Source: Microbacterium proteolyticum (GTDB taxonomy: Bacteria > Actinomycetota > Actinomycetes > Actinomycetales > Microbacteriaceae). From it: a DNA stretch of 64,000 bases. Within the stretch, counting starts at the first letter, position 1. Each line of letters starts with the position of its first letter. Position numbers and translations under genes: made by a program. This document shows positions 26,098-34,907 of this stretch, one piece after another. The notes below the pieces were generated by a model. It searched no databases, was not told the origin of the DNA, and saw only the letters and a program-made list of their open reading frames with translations. The stretch is from positions 310,001 through 374,000 of the forward strand of contig NZ_JACHXY010000001.1 in NCBI RefSeq assembly GCF_014192415.1. The letters run 5' to 3'.

Positions 26098-26451
26098 TCA
26101 GGCCTGGGTGGGCTGGTCGAAGTCCCAGTCGATCAGTTCGTCGTCTCCGCCGGGGTCGGGTTCGACGGCGCGCAGGTGCGCCCGGGGGAACAGGCGGTGG
26201 GTGCGCAGCTCCTGGACGGCGGCGGTGAAGTCCGGCTCCTCGTCATCCCACTCGAGCGGCGCGGAGAGCACGTCGTTTCCGACGCCGATCACCAGTTCCG
26301 CTTGAGCGACCTTCTTCGCCGCAGTGACGATGGGGATACTGACCGCCTCGGCCTGGCCTTCTTTCGCGACAGCCGCCGTCAGTGCGATCAGCGACGCGGC
26401 GACGTCGTCCGTGGTCATCATGGTCTCGCCGGCATAGGTCACACATCGCAT
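26098..26451 (-). CDS. Hypothetical acidic protein
   Basis: 117 residues, ATG at 26451 (in-frame ATGs at 26421 and 26418 are alternatives). N-terminal strand C-V-T-Y-A-G-E-T-M-M-T-T-D-D then a helix and a hydrophobic strand AELVIGVGNDVLSAPL, and an acidic, tryptophan-containing tail. The opening resembles the start of the DUF7882-type protein at 27366, which suggests a distant relation. Function unknown. Confidence 0.55.
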   Translation of the reverse strand: MRCVTYAGETMMTTDDVAASLIALTAAVAKEGQAEAVSIPIVTAAKKVAQAELVIGVGNDVLSAPLEWDDEEPDFTAAVQELRTHRLFPRAHLRAVEPDPGGDDELIDWDFDQPTQA

Positions 26452-26521
26452 TCCCTCACCCTGGCGGTCCGACCGTGAGGCGAGGGGGCGGGTTGCCGGG
26501 ACGCGAACGGTGGGGTACGCC

Positions 26522-26701
26522 TCAGCCCCTCCGCTGCGAAGAGCGGAACATCGCCTCGTCGAGCTCGAACCACACCGCGCGCACGGTGTCGAAGTCGCCG
26601 AACGGTTCGGGTTGGGGGTCGCTCAGCGACAAGCGGTAGCCGCGCGGCAGGTCGTACACGTGTTGTCCGTGGCGCGGGCCGCCGACGAGCACGTAGATCA
26701 C
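26522..26701 (-). CDS. 59-residue protein coupled to the MarR gene
   Basis: GTG at 26701 overlaps the marR stop as GTGA. The product begins MIYVLVGGPRHGQHVYDLPRG and continues to FGDFDTVRAVWFELDEAMF. The pattern hydrophobic strand - GGPRHGQ - aromatic strand recalls phage and actinobacterial small proteins with a GGP[RL]-[DH]-G motif. Wobble-position GC is high throughout, as in real genes here. Function unknown. Confidence 0.6.
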   Translation of the reverse strand: MIYVLVGGPRHGQHVYDLPRGYRLSLSDPQPEPFGDFDTVRAVWFELDEAMFRSSQRRG

Positions 26702-27252
26702 GGCGAATCGACCGCGGGCGCCTCGGCGGCCACACCATCGACGGCGTCGCTCATGCGGCGGAGGAAAGCGACGACGGCCGCCGACTCGGCGGGGGTCATG
26801 TCGATGACCGCGGCCAGCATCCTGTCGTGCATATTGCCCAGCGTCTGCCGCACATCGGCGTCGGCGCGCGGCGTCACGGCGATGAAGATGCTGCGGCGGT
26901 CGTCGGGGTTCGCGGAGCGGGTGATGTGGCCCGAGCGTTCGAGTCGGTCGAGAATCGCCGTCGTCGACGCCGTCGACAGCCCGAGGTATCGGGTGAGCTC
27001 CCCCGGACGGACCTGCCGTTTCGGGTCGCGGAGCAGGAAGCGCAGCACGAGGAGTTCGTTCTCACCCATCGACATCGAGTCGCGCGTGCGGCGTCGCATC
27101 GCCACCTCGGCGGCGCGGTAGACGCGCAGGGATTCGAGCACGGCCTTGCTGCGCTGGCGACGGTCCGCCGGCTCGTCGCCGTACCAATAGGTGACGTCAC
27201 CCGCATCGGCCGCAGCCGCTGGTGCGCGGGGCGTGGTTTCGACGTCTGTCAT
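26698..27252 (-). CDS. MarR-family transcriptional regulator
   Basis: 184 residues from the ATG at 27252, which has GGAGGAG upstream; the longer frame to 27306 crosses the promoter. Winged helix at about 60-140: ENELLVLRFLLRD, recognition helix LGLSTASTTAILDRLERSGH, wing RSANPDDRRSIFIAVT. Typical MarR dimerisation helices at both ends. Divergent from the DUF7882-like gene, with a readable operator between them, so it probably represses itself and perhaps its neighbour. Ligand unknown. Confidence 0.9.
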   Translation of the reverse strand: MTDVETTPRAPAAAADAGDVTYWYGDEPADRRQRSKAVLESLRVYRAAEVAMRRRTRDSMSMGENELLVLRFLLRDPKRQVRPGELTRYLGLSTASTTAILDRLERSGHITRSANPDDRRSIFIAVTPRADADVRQTLGNMHDRMLAAVIDMTPAESAAVVAFLRRMSDAVDGVAAEAPAVDSP

Positions 27253-27277
27253 GACACACTCCTCCGCTCGTACCGCG

Positions 27278-27306
27278 ACTATACAGCGCAAATAATAGTT
27301 AGGCAA
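27278..27306 (-). promoter_or_regulatory. Sigma-A-type promoter of the marR gene
   Basis: TTGCCT (27306-27301) - 17 bp - TATAGT (27283-27278) on the minus strand, close to consensus. It places the transcript start near 27271, just upstream of the GGAGGAG site and the ATG at 27252. Confidence 0.7.
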
Positions 27307-27319
27307 ACTAGTTACTAAC
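27298..27319. promoter_or_regulatory. Candidate MarR operator
   Basis: GTTAG-N12-CTAAC inverted repeat with an inner AACTAGTT palindrome. It covers the -35 box of marR and lies just before a TATGTT -10-like hexamer (27324-27329) facing the 27366 gene. Size and position fit a MarR dimer site; assignment to this MarR protein is inference. Confidence 0.55.
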
Positions 27320-27365
27320 CGAGTATGTTCTCATCACAGCTAAACGCTTTCGAAGGGAGCACCCC

Positions 27366-27731
27366 ATGGGCCACCTGTACTACGGGACGTCGACCGAGTC
27401 GATCCGCATCCCCGATCGCCTTCTCTCGCACATCAAGGTGGTCACGACCACCAAGCTCCGCCGGAGCGAGAGCTTCACCCTCAGCTGGACCCACGTCGAC
27501 GGCACCCCCGGTCGTTCCACCCTCTGGCTGCAGCCGGCGATCCCCCTGCGATACGTCTTCGACTCCGCCGAACCCGAGTCGTTGAACGCGACCACGCTGA
27601 AGAACATGGCGGACATGGCGAACTCGTCCGCGGGTCTCACCGTCGACCTGACCGCGCAGATCCCCGCGGCAGAGCAGAACCCGCGTCCCGCCGCCGTCGG
27701 TCGCCGCCGCGTACTCCCCGTGGCGGCCTGA
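27366..27731 (+). CDS. DUF7882-type protein
   Basis: 121 residues; GAAAGGGAG ribosome site before the ATG. The order GHLYYG - DRLLSHIKVVTTTKLRRSESFTLSW - STLWLQPAIPLRYVF matches a Microbacteriaceae family sometimes mislabelled as DNA-ligase-associated. Single domain, about 95 residues, with a disordered basic tail. Divergent from marR. Function unknown. Confidence 0.75.
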   Translation: MGHLYYGTSTESIRIPDRLLSHIKVVTTTKLRRSESFTLSWTHVDGTPGRSTLWLQPAIPLRYVFDSAEPESLNATTLKNMADMANSSAGLTVDLTAQIPAAEQNPRPAAVGRRRVLPVAA

Positions 27732-27732
27732 C

Positions 27733-28074
27733 GTGACCGTCATCTCCGCGGCTCCTCCCGCTTCCCTGTCGTCCGCGCGGGTCTTCTGGGCGAAGGTCGA
27801 TGCGGGCTTCTGGGTCGCCCACCGCGGCGGCGAGTACTTCGGATGCGTCGACGCCGTCGCCGGTGGGTTCGTCACGCGGGACGCGCACGGTGTCCCGGTC
27901 GGTCGGTACGAGACGCTGGCCACGGCGAAGTCCTCCCTCCAGTCGACCACGCACCCGGCGAACGTCTCTCGGCGTCGACGACGTGATCGTGCGACGTTGA
28001 CGGCCGCGACGATCGTGGGCGGGACCGCTCTCGCCCTCGGACTCACCGCGGGTGCTCTCGCGCCGTACCTCTGA
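27733..28074 (+). CDS. Small protein with C-terminal membrane helix
   Basis: 113 residues, GTG start 1 bp after the preceding stop, so likely cotranscribed with the DUF7882-type gene. N-terminal 75 residues form a soluble strand-rich domain (FWVAHRGGEYFGCVDAVAGG in part) and the end is an Arg-rich stretch plus one transmembrane helix (about 90-110). A tail-anchored topology is likely. Function unknown. Confidence 0.6.
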   Translation: MTVISAAPPASLSSARVFWAKVDAGFWVAHRGGEYFGCVDAVAGGFVTRDAHGVPVGRYETLATAKSSLQSTTHPANVSRRRRRDRATLTAATIVGGTALALGLTAGALAPYL

Positions 28075-28248
28075 CCGTCGGGCCGAGTCGACGTTCGCGT
28101 CGTCGCCGCCGGCCTCGAGACCGACGCGACACCGGGTGGCCTCGATCGCTCGGCTCGTGTCGAGGCAGATGACCCGCGTCGACCCCCTGGACACCGTTCG
28201 AACGGCGTGCCAACCTCGACAACTCGCACGCGATGGATGGAGCAGCCC

Positions 28249-28410
28249 ATGACGCACCACGACGGTCACTCGAACGACGACCACGGCACCGCCCCCGACG
28301 ACACGTCGAACGGTGCCGGGAGCGAATCACCCGAAGAGGGGGCCGCGGCCCAGAAGGACGCGGACGACGCCTCCACCACCGACGGCTCCCCCACCGGCGA
28401 CATCAGCTGA
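28249..28410 (+). CDS. Small acidic disordered protein
   Basis: 53 residues, ATG at 28249 with GGAG 8 bp upstream. His/Asp/Glu/Thr-rich (MTHHDGHSNDDHG at the start), no hydrophobic segment. Resembles the small acidic proteins at 24826 and 32779 in composition. Function unknown. Confidence 0.5.
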   Translation: MTHHDGHSNDDHGTAPDDTSNGAGSESPEEGAAAQKDADDASTTDGSPTGDIS

Positions 28411-28547
28411 CGGTCGGAACGCCCGACGCACCCGGTACGACGGCGACCCCCCGGCGCACTCCGAGAGGGTGCGGAACTCGAGGTGCCGGTACCGCGCGTC
28501 GACACCGCCACGGAGCATCGGGTGGAGGTTCGAGGGGCCCGTCCCCC

Positions 28548-29369
28548 TCACCGTGCCGCGACATCGCCGCCCGAGGGCATCGGCTGACACCGTGGGCACC
28601 ACCAGGTGCGACGCTGCTCGGGATCGTTCGCCACCTCGTCGCGCACGCGCACCCGCGTTCCGCAGCGGAGGCACGGCCGCCCCGCACGACCGGCGACCCA
28701 GTGCGACGATCCCTTACGGCGGTCACCAGTGGTGACCTGGTACATGCCCGGTACCGTCGCCGAGATCCGCAGGCACCGCGCCGCCAGCGCGACCAGCGCG
28801 TCCAGATCGGTGGACCCGATCGGCGCGAAGGGATGGATGCCGCGCAAGAACGCCAGCTCGTTGACCCACAGGTTGCCGAGTCCCGCGATGCACGTCTGAT
28901 CGAGCAGCGCCGCGACGAACGGCCGGTCGGTACGCGCCGAGAGTCGACGAATCGCCTCGGCCGGGTCCCAGTCGTCCCTCAAGGGGTCGGGACCGAGATG
29001 CCCGAGGATGTCGCGCTCGCGTGTGGTGGGGACCAGCTCGACGACCGGGAGGTCGAGACCCCAGACCTCGCGGCCGTCCGCCAGTCGGAGGCGTACGCGA
29101 GCCTTCCCCCGCTCGGCGGAGGGGAGGGCTCGACCCGCCCGCGTGATCGTCCAGCTGCCCTGCATCCGCAGATGCGTGTGGAGGGACGAGAGGTCGTCGA
29201 ACCGCGTGAGCAGATGCTTGCCGTGGGTGTCGTAGGCGACGATCGTCCGCGTCGCGAGCGAAAGCCCGGCGGCGTTACCCGACCGCAGCTCGCCGTCGAC
29301 CACCCGGGCGCCGCGGGTCGCGGCATCCAGGCGCTCCCTCAGGCGGTAGACGCTGTCGCCCTCGGGCAC
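28548..29369 (-). CDS. nei: Fpg/Nei-family DNA glycosylase
   Basis: 273 residues. Begins MPEGDSV; the proline and glutamate after the start Met are the catalytic Schiff-base and acid residues, and the PEGD form is the Nei branch. H2TH region around 120-200 (QTCIAGLGNLWVNE) and a zinc finger at the end (C-x2-C ... C-x2-C: CLRCG and CPRC). Removes oxidised pyrimidines and nicks abasic sites. GTG start at 29369, 2 bp after the FAD-oxidoreductase stop. Confidence 0.92.
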   Translation of the reverse strand: MPEGDSVYRLRERLDAATRGARVVDGELRSGNAAGLSLATRTIVAYDTHGKHLLTRFDDLSSLHTHLRMQGSWTITRAGRALPSAERGKARVRLRLADGREVWGLDLPVVELVPTTRERDILGHLGPDPLRDDWDPAEAIRRLSARTDRPFVAALLDQTCIAGLGNLWVNELAFLRGIHPFAPIGSTDLDALVALAARCLRISATVPGMYQVTTGDRRKGSSHWVAGRAGRPCLRCGTRVRVRDEVANDPEQRRTWWCPRCQPMPSGGDVAAR

Positions 29370-29371
29370 GG

Positions 29372-30853
29372 TCAGGACGCCGCGGCGGCGAGCTGATCAT
29401 CACGCGGGGCCAGGTCGGGGCGGAGGCGCGTTCCGAACTCGTGGCGCAGTGCGCTGAGCGCCGCCTGCCAGCCGGCGAGGCCGTGCACGCCAGGACCGGG
29501 ACTCGTCGACGACGAGCACAAGTAGACGCCCTTCATGGGCGTGCGCCAGGGATCGGGGCTGTACACCGGTCGGCCGAGCAGCTGCGTGAGGGTCGGTGCC
29601 CCTGCGGAGATGTCCCCACCGGGGAAGTTCGGGTTCCACGCCTCGACATCCACCGCCGTGCGGGACGCGGTGGCGAGGATGGTGTCGCGGAAACCCGGAG
29701 CGAAGCGTTCGACCTGCGCAACGACGGCGGCCTCACGATCGGCGGGGCTGCCCGCCGGCACGTGCGTGTAGGCCCAGAACACGTGCTTGCCTGCGGGCGC
29801 GCGCGTCGCATCGAACAGCGTCGGCTGCGCGGCCAGCACATACGGCGCATCCGGCAGATCCCCGCGAGCGACGGCGTTCTCGGCCGCGGCGATCTCGGCT
29901 CGGGTGCCGCCCAGGTGCACGGTGCCCGCCCGCGCGACGTCGGCATCGGTCCAGGGCACGGGCTCCGACAGCGCGAAGTCGACCTTGGCGACACCGCCCC
30001 CGTAGCGGAAGCGGTCGAGGGCCCGACGGTAGGCCGCCGGCATCCGCTCCCCCGCCAGGGCGATCAGAGCGCGCGGCGTGGTGTCGAGCAGCACCGCCCG
30101 AGCGGGCGGGAGCTCGTCGAGCGAGGTGACCTCGACGCCGGCGTGCAGGACTCCCCCGTGCGCCCGGATGTCGGCGATCATGGCGTCGGCGATCGACTGA
30201 CTGCCACCCACCGGGATCGGCCACCCGCGACCGTGCCCGTACGTGGCGAGCACGAGTCCCGCGCCCCCGGCCGCGAGGCTCGGCTGATGCAGGATCGTGT
30301 GGGCGGAGACACCCGTGATCAAGCTCGGTGCGACTTCTTCGCGGAAGCGCGCATTCCACCAGGCACCCCCCTGCTCGAGAGCCCGGATGCCGAAGAAGAA
30401 CGCCGCGAGCGGGTCACCCGGAACGCGCAGAAGCGCATTGCCGGTGAAGTCGGCGACCCCGCGCAGGTGATCGACGAGTGGGCGCATGAGGCGTTCGTAG
30501 GCGGGCCCGTCGACCCCGAGACCGGCTGACGCCCGTTCGAGGTCGCGGAAGGCGAGGCCCGCCCGCCCCCCGTCGAGCGGGTGGGCGTACGAGATCTCGG
30601 GAACGGTCAGGCGGATGCGCCGATCGAGGCCGAACTCGCGGAAGAACCACGACTCCAGGGCCAGCGGGTGAACGGCCGATCCCACGTCATGGCGGAAGCC
30701 CGGGAGCGTCAGCTCCGCCGTCGAGGACGCTCCCCCGAAAGTCGCCGACCTCTCGTACACCGCCACCGACAACCCCGACCGCGCGAGCGTGACGGCCGCG
30801 GCCAGGCCGTTCGGGCCCGAACCGACGACGATCGCGTCGTAGCTCTCGCTCAT
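29372..30853 (-). CDS. FAD-dependent oxidoreductase, phytoene-desaturase/CrtI-like
   Basis: 493 residues. Dinucleotide-binding motif VVGSGPNGLAAAVTLA at 9-24, second motif YERSATFGGASSTAE around 33-47, and the C-terminal FAD signature GVYLCSSSTSPGPGVHGLAGW near 440-460. The family includes carotenoid desaturases and uncharacterised oxidoreductases; no carotenoid genes are adjacent, so the substrate is open. Overlaps the SRPBCC gene upstream by 4 bp (ATGA): the two are often paired in actinobacteria. Confidence 0.88.
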   Translation of the reverse strand: MSESYDAIVVGSGPNGLAAAVTLARSGLSVAVYERSATFGGASSTAELTLPGFRHDVGSAVHPLALESWFFREFGLDRRIRLTVPEISYAHPLDGGRAGLAFRDLERASAGLGVDGPAYERLMRPLVDHLRGVADFTGNALLRVPGDPLAAFFFGIRALEQGGAWWNARFREEVAPSLITGVSAHTILHQPSLAAGGAGLVLATYGHGRGWPIPVGGSQSIADAMIADIRAHGGVLHAGVEVTSLDELPPARAVLLDTTPRALIALAGERMPAAYRRALDRFRYGGGVAKVDFALSEPVPWTDADVARAGTVHLGGTRAEIAAAENAVARGDLPDAPYVLAAQPTLFDATRAPAGKHVFWAYTHVPAGSPADREAAVVAQVERFAPGFRDTILATASRTAVDVEAWNPNFPGGDISAGAPTLTQLLGRPVYSPDPWRTPMKGVYLCSSSTSPGPGVHGLAGWQAALSALRHEFGTRLRPDLAPRDDQLAAAAS

Positions 30854-31353
30854 CGGTCGATCGGCTCCTTCTCGGCGGTGGACTCGTGCCCGATGGCGTC
30901 GGCACCGCCGTTGGTGCCGGGAGCCCCTCCTTCGGCGAGATAGGCCAGGCGGTGCAGCGTCTCAGCGTTGCGCCAGCGGGTGATCGCATCGAACACCGTG
31001 TCGGGGAGGATCCTGGTGGGGCCCGTGACCGGTTCTTCCTGGATGCGGACGACGCAGGCATCGCCGCGCGGTTTGACGTCGATCGCGACACGGGCGACAC
31101 CGATCGGCCCGCCGTGCGGCTCCAGTACGGCACGGTGCGGCGGATCCCATACGCGCATCACCGTCATGTCGTTCACCACCAGTGGCCACGAGCCGAAGGA
31201 GTGGTGCAGGGTCGCCCCCTCGGCGGGCCAGATGTCGCCGACGTCGCGCATGCGCGAGGTGCCGACGACCCAGAGGGGGTACAGCCACCCGTTCGAAAGG
31301 ACGCGGAACACGTCGTCGGGGGTGCAGTGCATCAGGCGGACGTTGCGTGCCAT
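30850..31353 (-). CDS. SRPBCC-family protein
   Basis: 167 residues from the ATG at 31353 (GAGGAGGAA ribosome site; an upstream in-frame ATG at 31419 is less likely). Helix-grip ligand-binding fold: ARNVRLMHCTPDDVFRVLSNG, then LYPLWVVGTSRMRDV and strands ending RIQEEPVTGP. Ligand unknown; coupled to the downstream FAD oxidoreductase, suggesting they act on related hydrophobic substrates. Confidence 0.85.
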   Translation of the reverse strand: MARNVRLMHCTPDDVFRVLSNGWLYPLWVVGTSRMRDVGDIWPAEGATLHHSFGSWPLVVNDMTVMRVWDPPHRAVLEPHGGPIGVARVAIDVKPRGDACVVRIQEEPVTGPTRILPDTVFDAITRWRNAETLHRLAYLAEGGAPGTNGGADAIGHESTAEKEPIDR

Positions 31354-31494
31354 GGACTGTTCCTCCTCGTCGGTGCGATGGGACGGATGCCGTGACGCGG
31401 CCGTCCCGACACCGCCCACGCTACGGCCCGCCGACGTCAGCGGTCGCGGAGGTTGCGCCCCGACGCGCGGCCGGGTAACGCCGCCCGGGATGCC

Positions 31495-32670
31495 TCACCC
31501 CGCTGTAGGAAGGACGAACCACGCACGCGTACCGCCCGTCGGCGAGACGTCGAGTCCGATCGATCCCCCGTGCGCATCGATGATGCGTCGGCAGGTCGCC
31601 AGACCGATGCCGATGCCCTGCACCTCGGAGCCGTGTCCGCGCTGCATCGGTTCGAACAACCGATCTCGCAGCTCCGGGGCGACGGCGTCACCGTTGTCGT
31701 CCACGCTGACGCGCCATCCGTCCGGCAGCGTCTCCACGCTCACACGGATCACGGGGACCCTCTCGGCCGCGACGGTGAACTTCACCGCGTTGGCGATGAG
31801 GTTCTGCAGCAGCACGCGCAGCAGGGTGTCATCGCCGCGCACGAAGGTCGAGGCGTCGACCGACACCCGGGCTCCCGCGCGAACGACCGCGCCGTCGAGG
31901 TCTTCCAACACGGCATCCACCGTGTCGGCGATGTCGACGTCGGTGAGGTGCGGCCGCGTGCCGCCGATGCGCGCGAAATCCAACAGGTCGCTCACCATCG
32001 ACGACATGCGTGCGGCGGCGGCTTCCGCGCGGGCGAGGGACTGCGCAGCGCGCGGCGCCTGGCCCATCTCGGGGCTGTCGGCGGCGAGCTCGAGAAAACC
32101 GACCAGTGCCGTGAGCGGGTTGCGCAGGTCGTGGCTGACCTGCGCCGCGAAATCCTCGAGCATCGCGTTCGACTGCAGCAGATCCCGCTGCACGCGGCGC
32201 AGTTCGAGGACGTCGATGACCTGCCTCGCGAGAAGGTCCAGACCGTGGGCCGCCGCATCCGACAACTCGCCGACCTCGGTGTCGAACACGCAGAGCGTGC
32301 CGATGGCGACGCCCTCCGGGGTGATGAGCGGACTCGACGCGTAGAAACGCGTCGAGGCGATCTCCCCCGTCACGAACGCGTTCGTGGCGAAGCGGACATC
32401 GGCACGGGCGTCGGCCACGACGATGCGGCGGAGGTCGGAGATCACGGCTGCGCACATGGAATCCGCACGGGCGCACGACGCCGCCTGGACGCCGACGGCG
32501 GCGACCTGGTGCTGCATCCGGTCGTCGATGATGTTGATCACTGCCGTCGGCACACCGCACACCGTCGCCGCGAGCTCCACGAGGCCCTGGAGGTCGGGCT
32601 CGGCGGGTTCGCCGATCACGCGGTACTGCGCGATCGCCTCCCGCCGGGTCACATCCTGTGCCGTGGACAC
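31495..32670 (-). CDS. GAF-domain sensor histidine kinase
   Basis: 391 residues, GTG start. Residues 20-160 form a GAF domain (LVELAATVCGVPTAVINII...), then the HisKA box with phospho-acceptor H in VSHDLRNPLTALVGF and a HATPase domain with N box (NLIANAVKF), DNG (VDDNGDAV) and G boxes (GIGIGLAT). No transmembrane helix, so it senses a cytoplasmic signal. No response regulator is encoded nearby: an orphan kinase. Confidence 0.93.
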   Translation of the reverse strand: MSTAQDVTRREAIAQYRVIGEPAEPDLQGLVELAATVCGVPTAVINIIDDRMQHQVAAVGVQAASCARADSMCAAVISDLRRIVVADARADVRFATNAFVTGEIASTRFYASSPLITPEGVAIGTLCVFDTEVGELSDAAAHGLDLLARQVIDVLELRRVQRDLLQSNAMLEDFAAQVSHDLRNPLTALVGFLELAADSPEMGQAPRAAQSLARAEAAAARMSSMVSDLLDFARIGGTRPHLTDVDIADTVDAVLEDLDGAVVRAGARVSVDASTFVRGDDTLLRVLLQNLIANAVKFTVAAERVPVIRVSVETLPDGWRVSVDDNGDAVAPELRDRLFEPMQRGHGSEVQGIGIGLATCRRIIDAHGGSIGLDVSPTGGTRAWFVLPTAG

Positions 32671-32778
32671 GTCATCCCCTCGCGGTCGTCTTCTTCGAGC
32701 CTAACGGTCGCGGTACACCGTCCGCGGCGGATCGGGAAGGGGCTCGCGCGCGTCGGGCGGATCACGAAGAGTCGGCTC

Positions 32779-33063
32779 ATGAGCACCCCTGCGTTCCCCC
32801 AGACACCGTCCGAGCCCGGCGCCCCCTCCCCCGGGGAGCCTGTCGCGCCCACCCCCAGCGAGCCGACGGCGCCCACCCCGGCGGAGCCCACGATCCCCCT
32901 CCCGCCCGAGACGGCGCCCGCGCCCTCATCGAGTGACGACGCCGCCGACGCGTCCCCGCAGGAAGACGACACCTCCGCCGTCGGCTCCGCGGAGATGCAC
33001 GCCGACAACGCGGTCGAACAGGACGTGATCGACTCCGTCGACCCGGGCGGCAGTCCCGATTGA
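32779..33063 (+). CDS. Pro/Glu-rich disordered protein
   Basis: 94 residues, ATG at 32779 in the same frame as a long open stretch that is otherwise antisense to the kinase gene. Tandem P-x-E-P-x-A-P-T-P units, then an acidic tail. No domain. Directly followed by a bidirectional terminator. Probably a real small gene by start context and terminator, but composition alone cannot prove it. Confidence 0.5.
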   Translation: MSTPAFPQTPSEPGAPSPGEPVAPTPSEPTAPTPAEPTIPLPPETAPAPSSSDDAADASPQEDDTSAVGSAEMHADNAVEQDVIDSVDPGGSPD

Positions 33064-33074
33064 CCACCCCGCGA

Positions 33075-33116
33075 CGAAGAAGAGGGCAGAGCCGAACGGC
33101 TCCGCCCTCTTCTTCG
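33075..33116. terminator. Bidirectional terminator
   Basis: CGAAGAAGAGGGC ... GCCCTCTTCTTCG with an inner GAGCCG/CGGCTC stem: a 40-bp symmetric hairpin with A- and T-rich bases on both arms. It separates the convergent genes 32779 (+) and 33128 (-). Confidence 0.85.
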
Positions 33117-33127
33117 TCAGGTGAGGA

Positions 33128-34441
33128 TCACGGGTTGCCGCGGGTCCACAGCAGCAGGATCGCCACGGCCTGGAGCACGACGCAGCCGGCGAGTATCGCC
33201 ACCCGTCGACGCGGTGTCGACGACCAGCGCTCGTCGCCGAGCAGGGGTGCCATGGGCATGAGCAGGCGGAACGTGCTCTGCTGCGGGAGGAACACCGCGA
33301 GGATGTACACGCCATAGCTGAAGCCGTAGGCGACGACCATGAGGCCGAGCTTCCGCACCGGTCGCGACCACATCAGGGCGAGGAAGCCGACGATGAGAGC
33401 GATGACGAGGATGATACCTACGACACCCAGGTGCGTCCCGGCCTGCCGGAACCACGGGGTGAAGGGGGTGAACTCGTCGTTTCCGACGTAGTCGAGCCAC
33501 CATCCGAGCTCGGTACGGATGTAGGCGTTGTGGGTGCCGGTGACGTACTGGGCGATGTGGTTCCACGACAGTCCCGTCACCGCGATGGCGAGACCGGAGG
33601 CCATCAGAGGCGCCCATTCCTTCATCGGGAACGGATCGACCCTGCGACGGAAGAAGCGCACCAGGAACACGATGCCCAGGGCGAGTCCGAGCGCGAGCAC
33701 GCCGGGTCGCGTGTACGCGGTGAGGACGCCGATCGGCAGGATCCACAGGTACCGGCGTTTGATGGCCAGCAGCATGCCGGCGAACATCAGCAGCATGAAG
33801 AGGCCTTCGCTGTAGCCGATCACGAAGAGGAACGACATGGGCGCGAAGGAGAAGAACACCACCGCCCACCAGGCCGGCTGGGGCTTGGTGAGGGTGCGCA
33901 TGAGCACGAACAGCAACCAGGTGGCGCCGAGGCTCGCACCCAGGCTGAGCAACACCGAGACGGGCTGCCATCCGAGACCCGTCGCGCCCGAGATGACGCG
34001 TACCAGGGTGGGGAAGACGGGGAGGAACGCCCAGTTGTTGGGCAGGATGTCGCCCGAGACGTTCATCGGGAGCGACATCGGGTAGCCCTCGGCCGCGATC
34101 TGCCCGTAGCGGTCGGCATCCCACCCGGTCAGATAGTCGAAGAAGGTGCCGAGGCGCTCGCCGTCGGGACCGAATCCCCAGCGCGCGGCCTTCGCTATCG
34201 AGTAGTAGCCCCACAGCATCCCGAAGTTGACGACACGCGCCACGGCCCACAGCAGCAGGATGCGTGTGAAGGCGCCCCGTTCGATGGGGACGATGCCCTC
34301 GGGCTTGCGCAGGACGTCGTGGCCGTACTGGCGCAGGGAGCGACCGATGCGCGAATCGCGGAGGCGATCGAGGCGACGCGGTGGGGCGATGACACGCGAA
34401 GGACGTGTCGGGGAGGCAAGCTCGCTCGGCGGTGCGCTCAC
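33128..34441 (-). CDS. PIG-V-like mannosyltransferase
   Basis: 437 residues from the GTG at 34441 (AAAGG upstream); the frame extends to 34537 without a good start. Around ten transmembrane helices and, after the first, the W-D-A-D-R-Y-x-x-I-A-x-x-G-Y-P motif of PIG-V/Gpi18 family polyprenyl-phosphate-mannose-dependent transferases. Expected to mannosylate lipids or cell-wall glycans on the outer face of the membrane. Long cytoplasmic Arg-rich N-terminus of about 45 residues. Confidence 0.8.
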   Translation of the reverse strand: MSAPPSELASPTRPSRVIAPPRRLDRLRDSRIGRSLRQYGHDVLRKPEGIVPIERGAFTRILLLWAVARVVNFGMLWGYYSIAKAARWGFGPDGERLGTFFDYLTGWDADRYGQIAAEGYPMSLPMNVSGDILPNNWAFLPVFPTLVRVISGATGLGWQPVSVLLSLGASLGATWLLFVLMRTLTKPQPAWWAVVFFSFAPMSFLFVIGYSEGLFMLLMFAGMLLAIKRRYLWILPIGVLTAYTRPGVLALGLALGIVFLVRFFRRRVDPFPMKEWAPLMASGLAIAVTGLSWNHIAQYVTGTHNAYIRTELGWWLDYVGNDEFTPFTPWFRQAGTHLGVVGIILVIALIVGFLALMWSRPVRKLGLMVVAYGFSYGVYILAVFLPQQSTFRLLMPMAPLLGDERWSSTPRRRVAILAGCVVLQAVAILLLWTRGNP

Positions 34442-34570
34442 TCGGAACCTTTCACAAGGGAAGATGTGGGCGAGTGACGACGGTGTCGGGCCCGGATAAG
34501 TGCAGGAAACCAGATGGTACCGGATGGAAATGTGCATTCCATCCCGTTGACTCTCAGGGAAACCCCCTGA

Positions 34571-34894
34571 TCAGTGGGCGTCTCCGACGAGCTTCAGACC
34601 GATGACGCAGCCGACCAGGCCCAACACGAGCAGCACTTTCACCACCGAGATCGCCTCCGCGCCCGTGACCATCGCCACCACCACGGTCAGCGCCGCGCCG
34701 ATTCCCACCCACACCGCGTAGGCGGTACCGGTGGGGATGTCGCGCATCGCGAAGGCGAGGCCGCCCATGGACAACACCAGGGCCGCACCGAAGATCACGC
34801 TCGGCCAGAGCTTGGTGAAACCCTCCGACCGACCGAGGGCCGTGGCCCATACGGCCTCGAGGACGCCGGAGAGGATGAGGATGAACCACGACAT
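34571..34894 (-). CDS. gdx: SMR-family guanidinium exporter
   Basis: 107 residues, four transmembrane helices, with the essential membrane glutamate in SGVLEAVWATALG (E13). The sequence belongs to the SugE/Gdx branch of small multidrug resistance proteins. Its control by a guanidine-III riboswitch (34908-34950) identifies guanidinium as the likely substrate, exported in exchange for protons by an antiparallel dimer. ATG at 34894 with AAGGAGC just downstream of the riboswitch. Confidence 0.93.
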   Translation of the reverse strand: MSWFILILSGVLEAVWATALGRSEGFTKLWPSVIFGAALVLSMGGLAFAMRDIPTGTAYAVWVGIGAALTVVVAMVTGAEAISVVKVLLVLGLVGCVIGLKLVGDAH

Positions 34895-34907
34895 GACAGT
34901 GCTCCTT

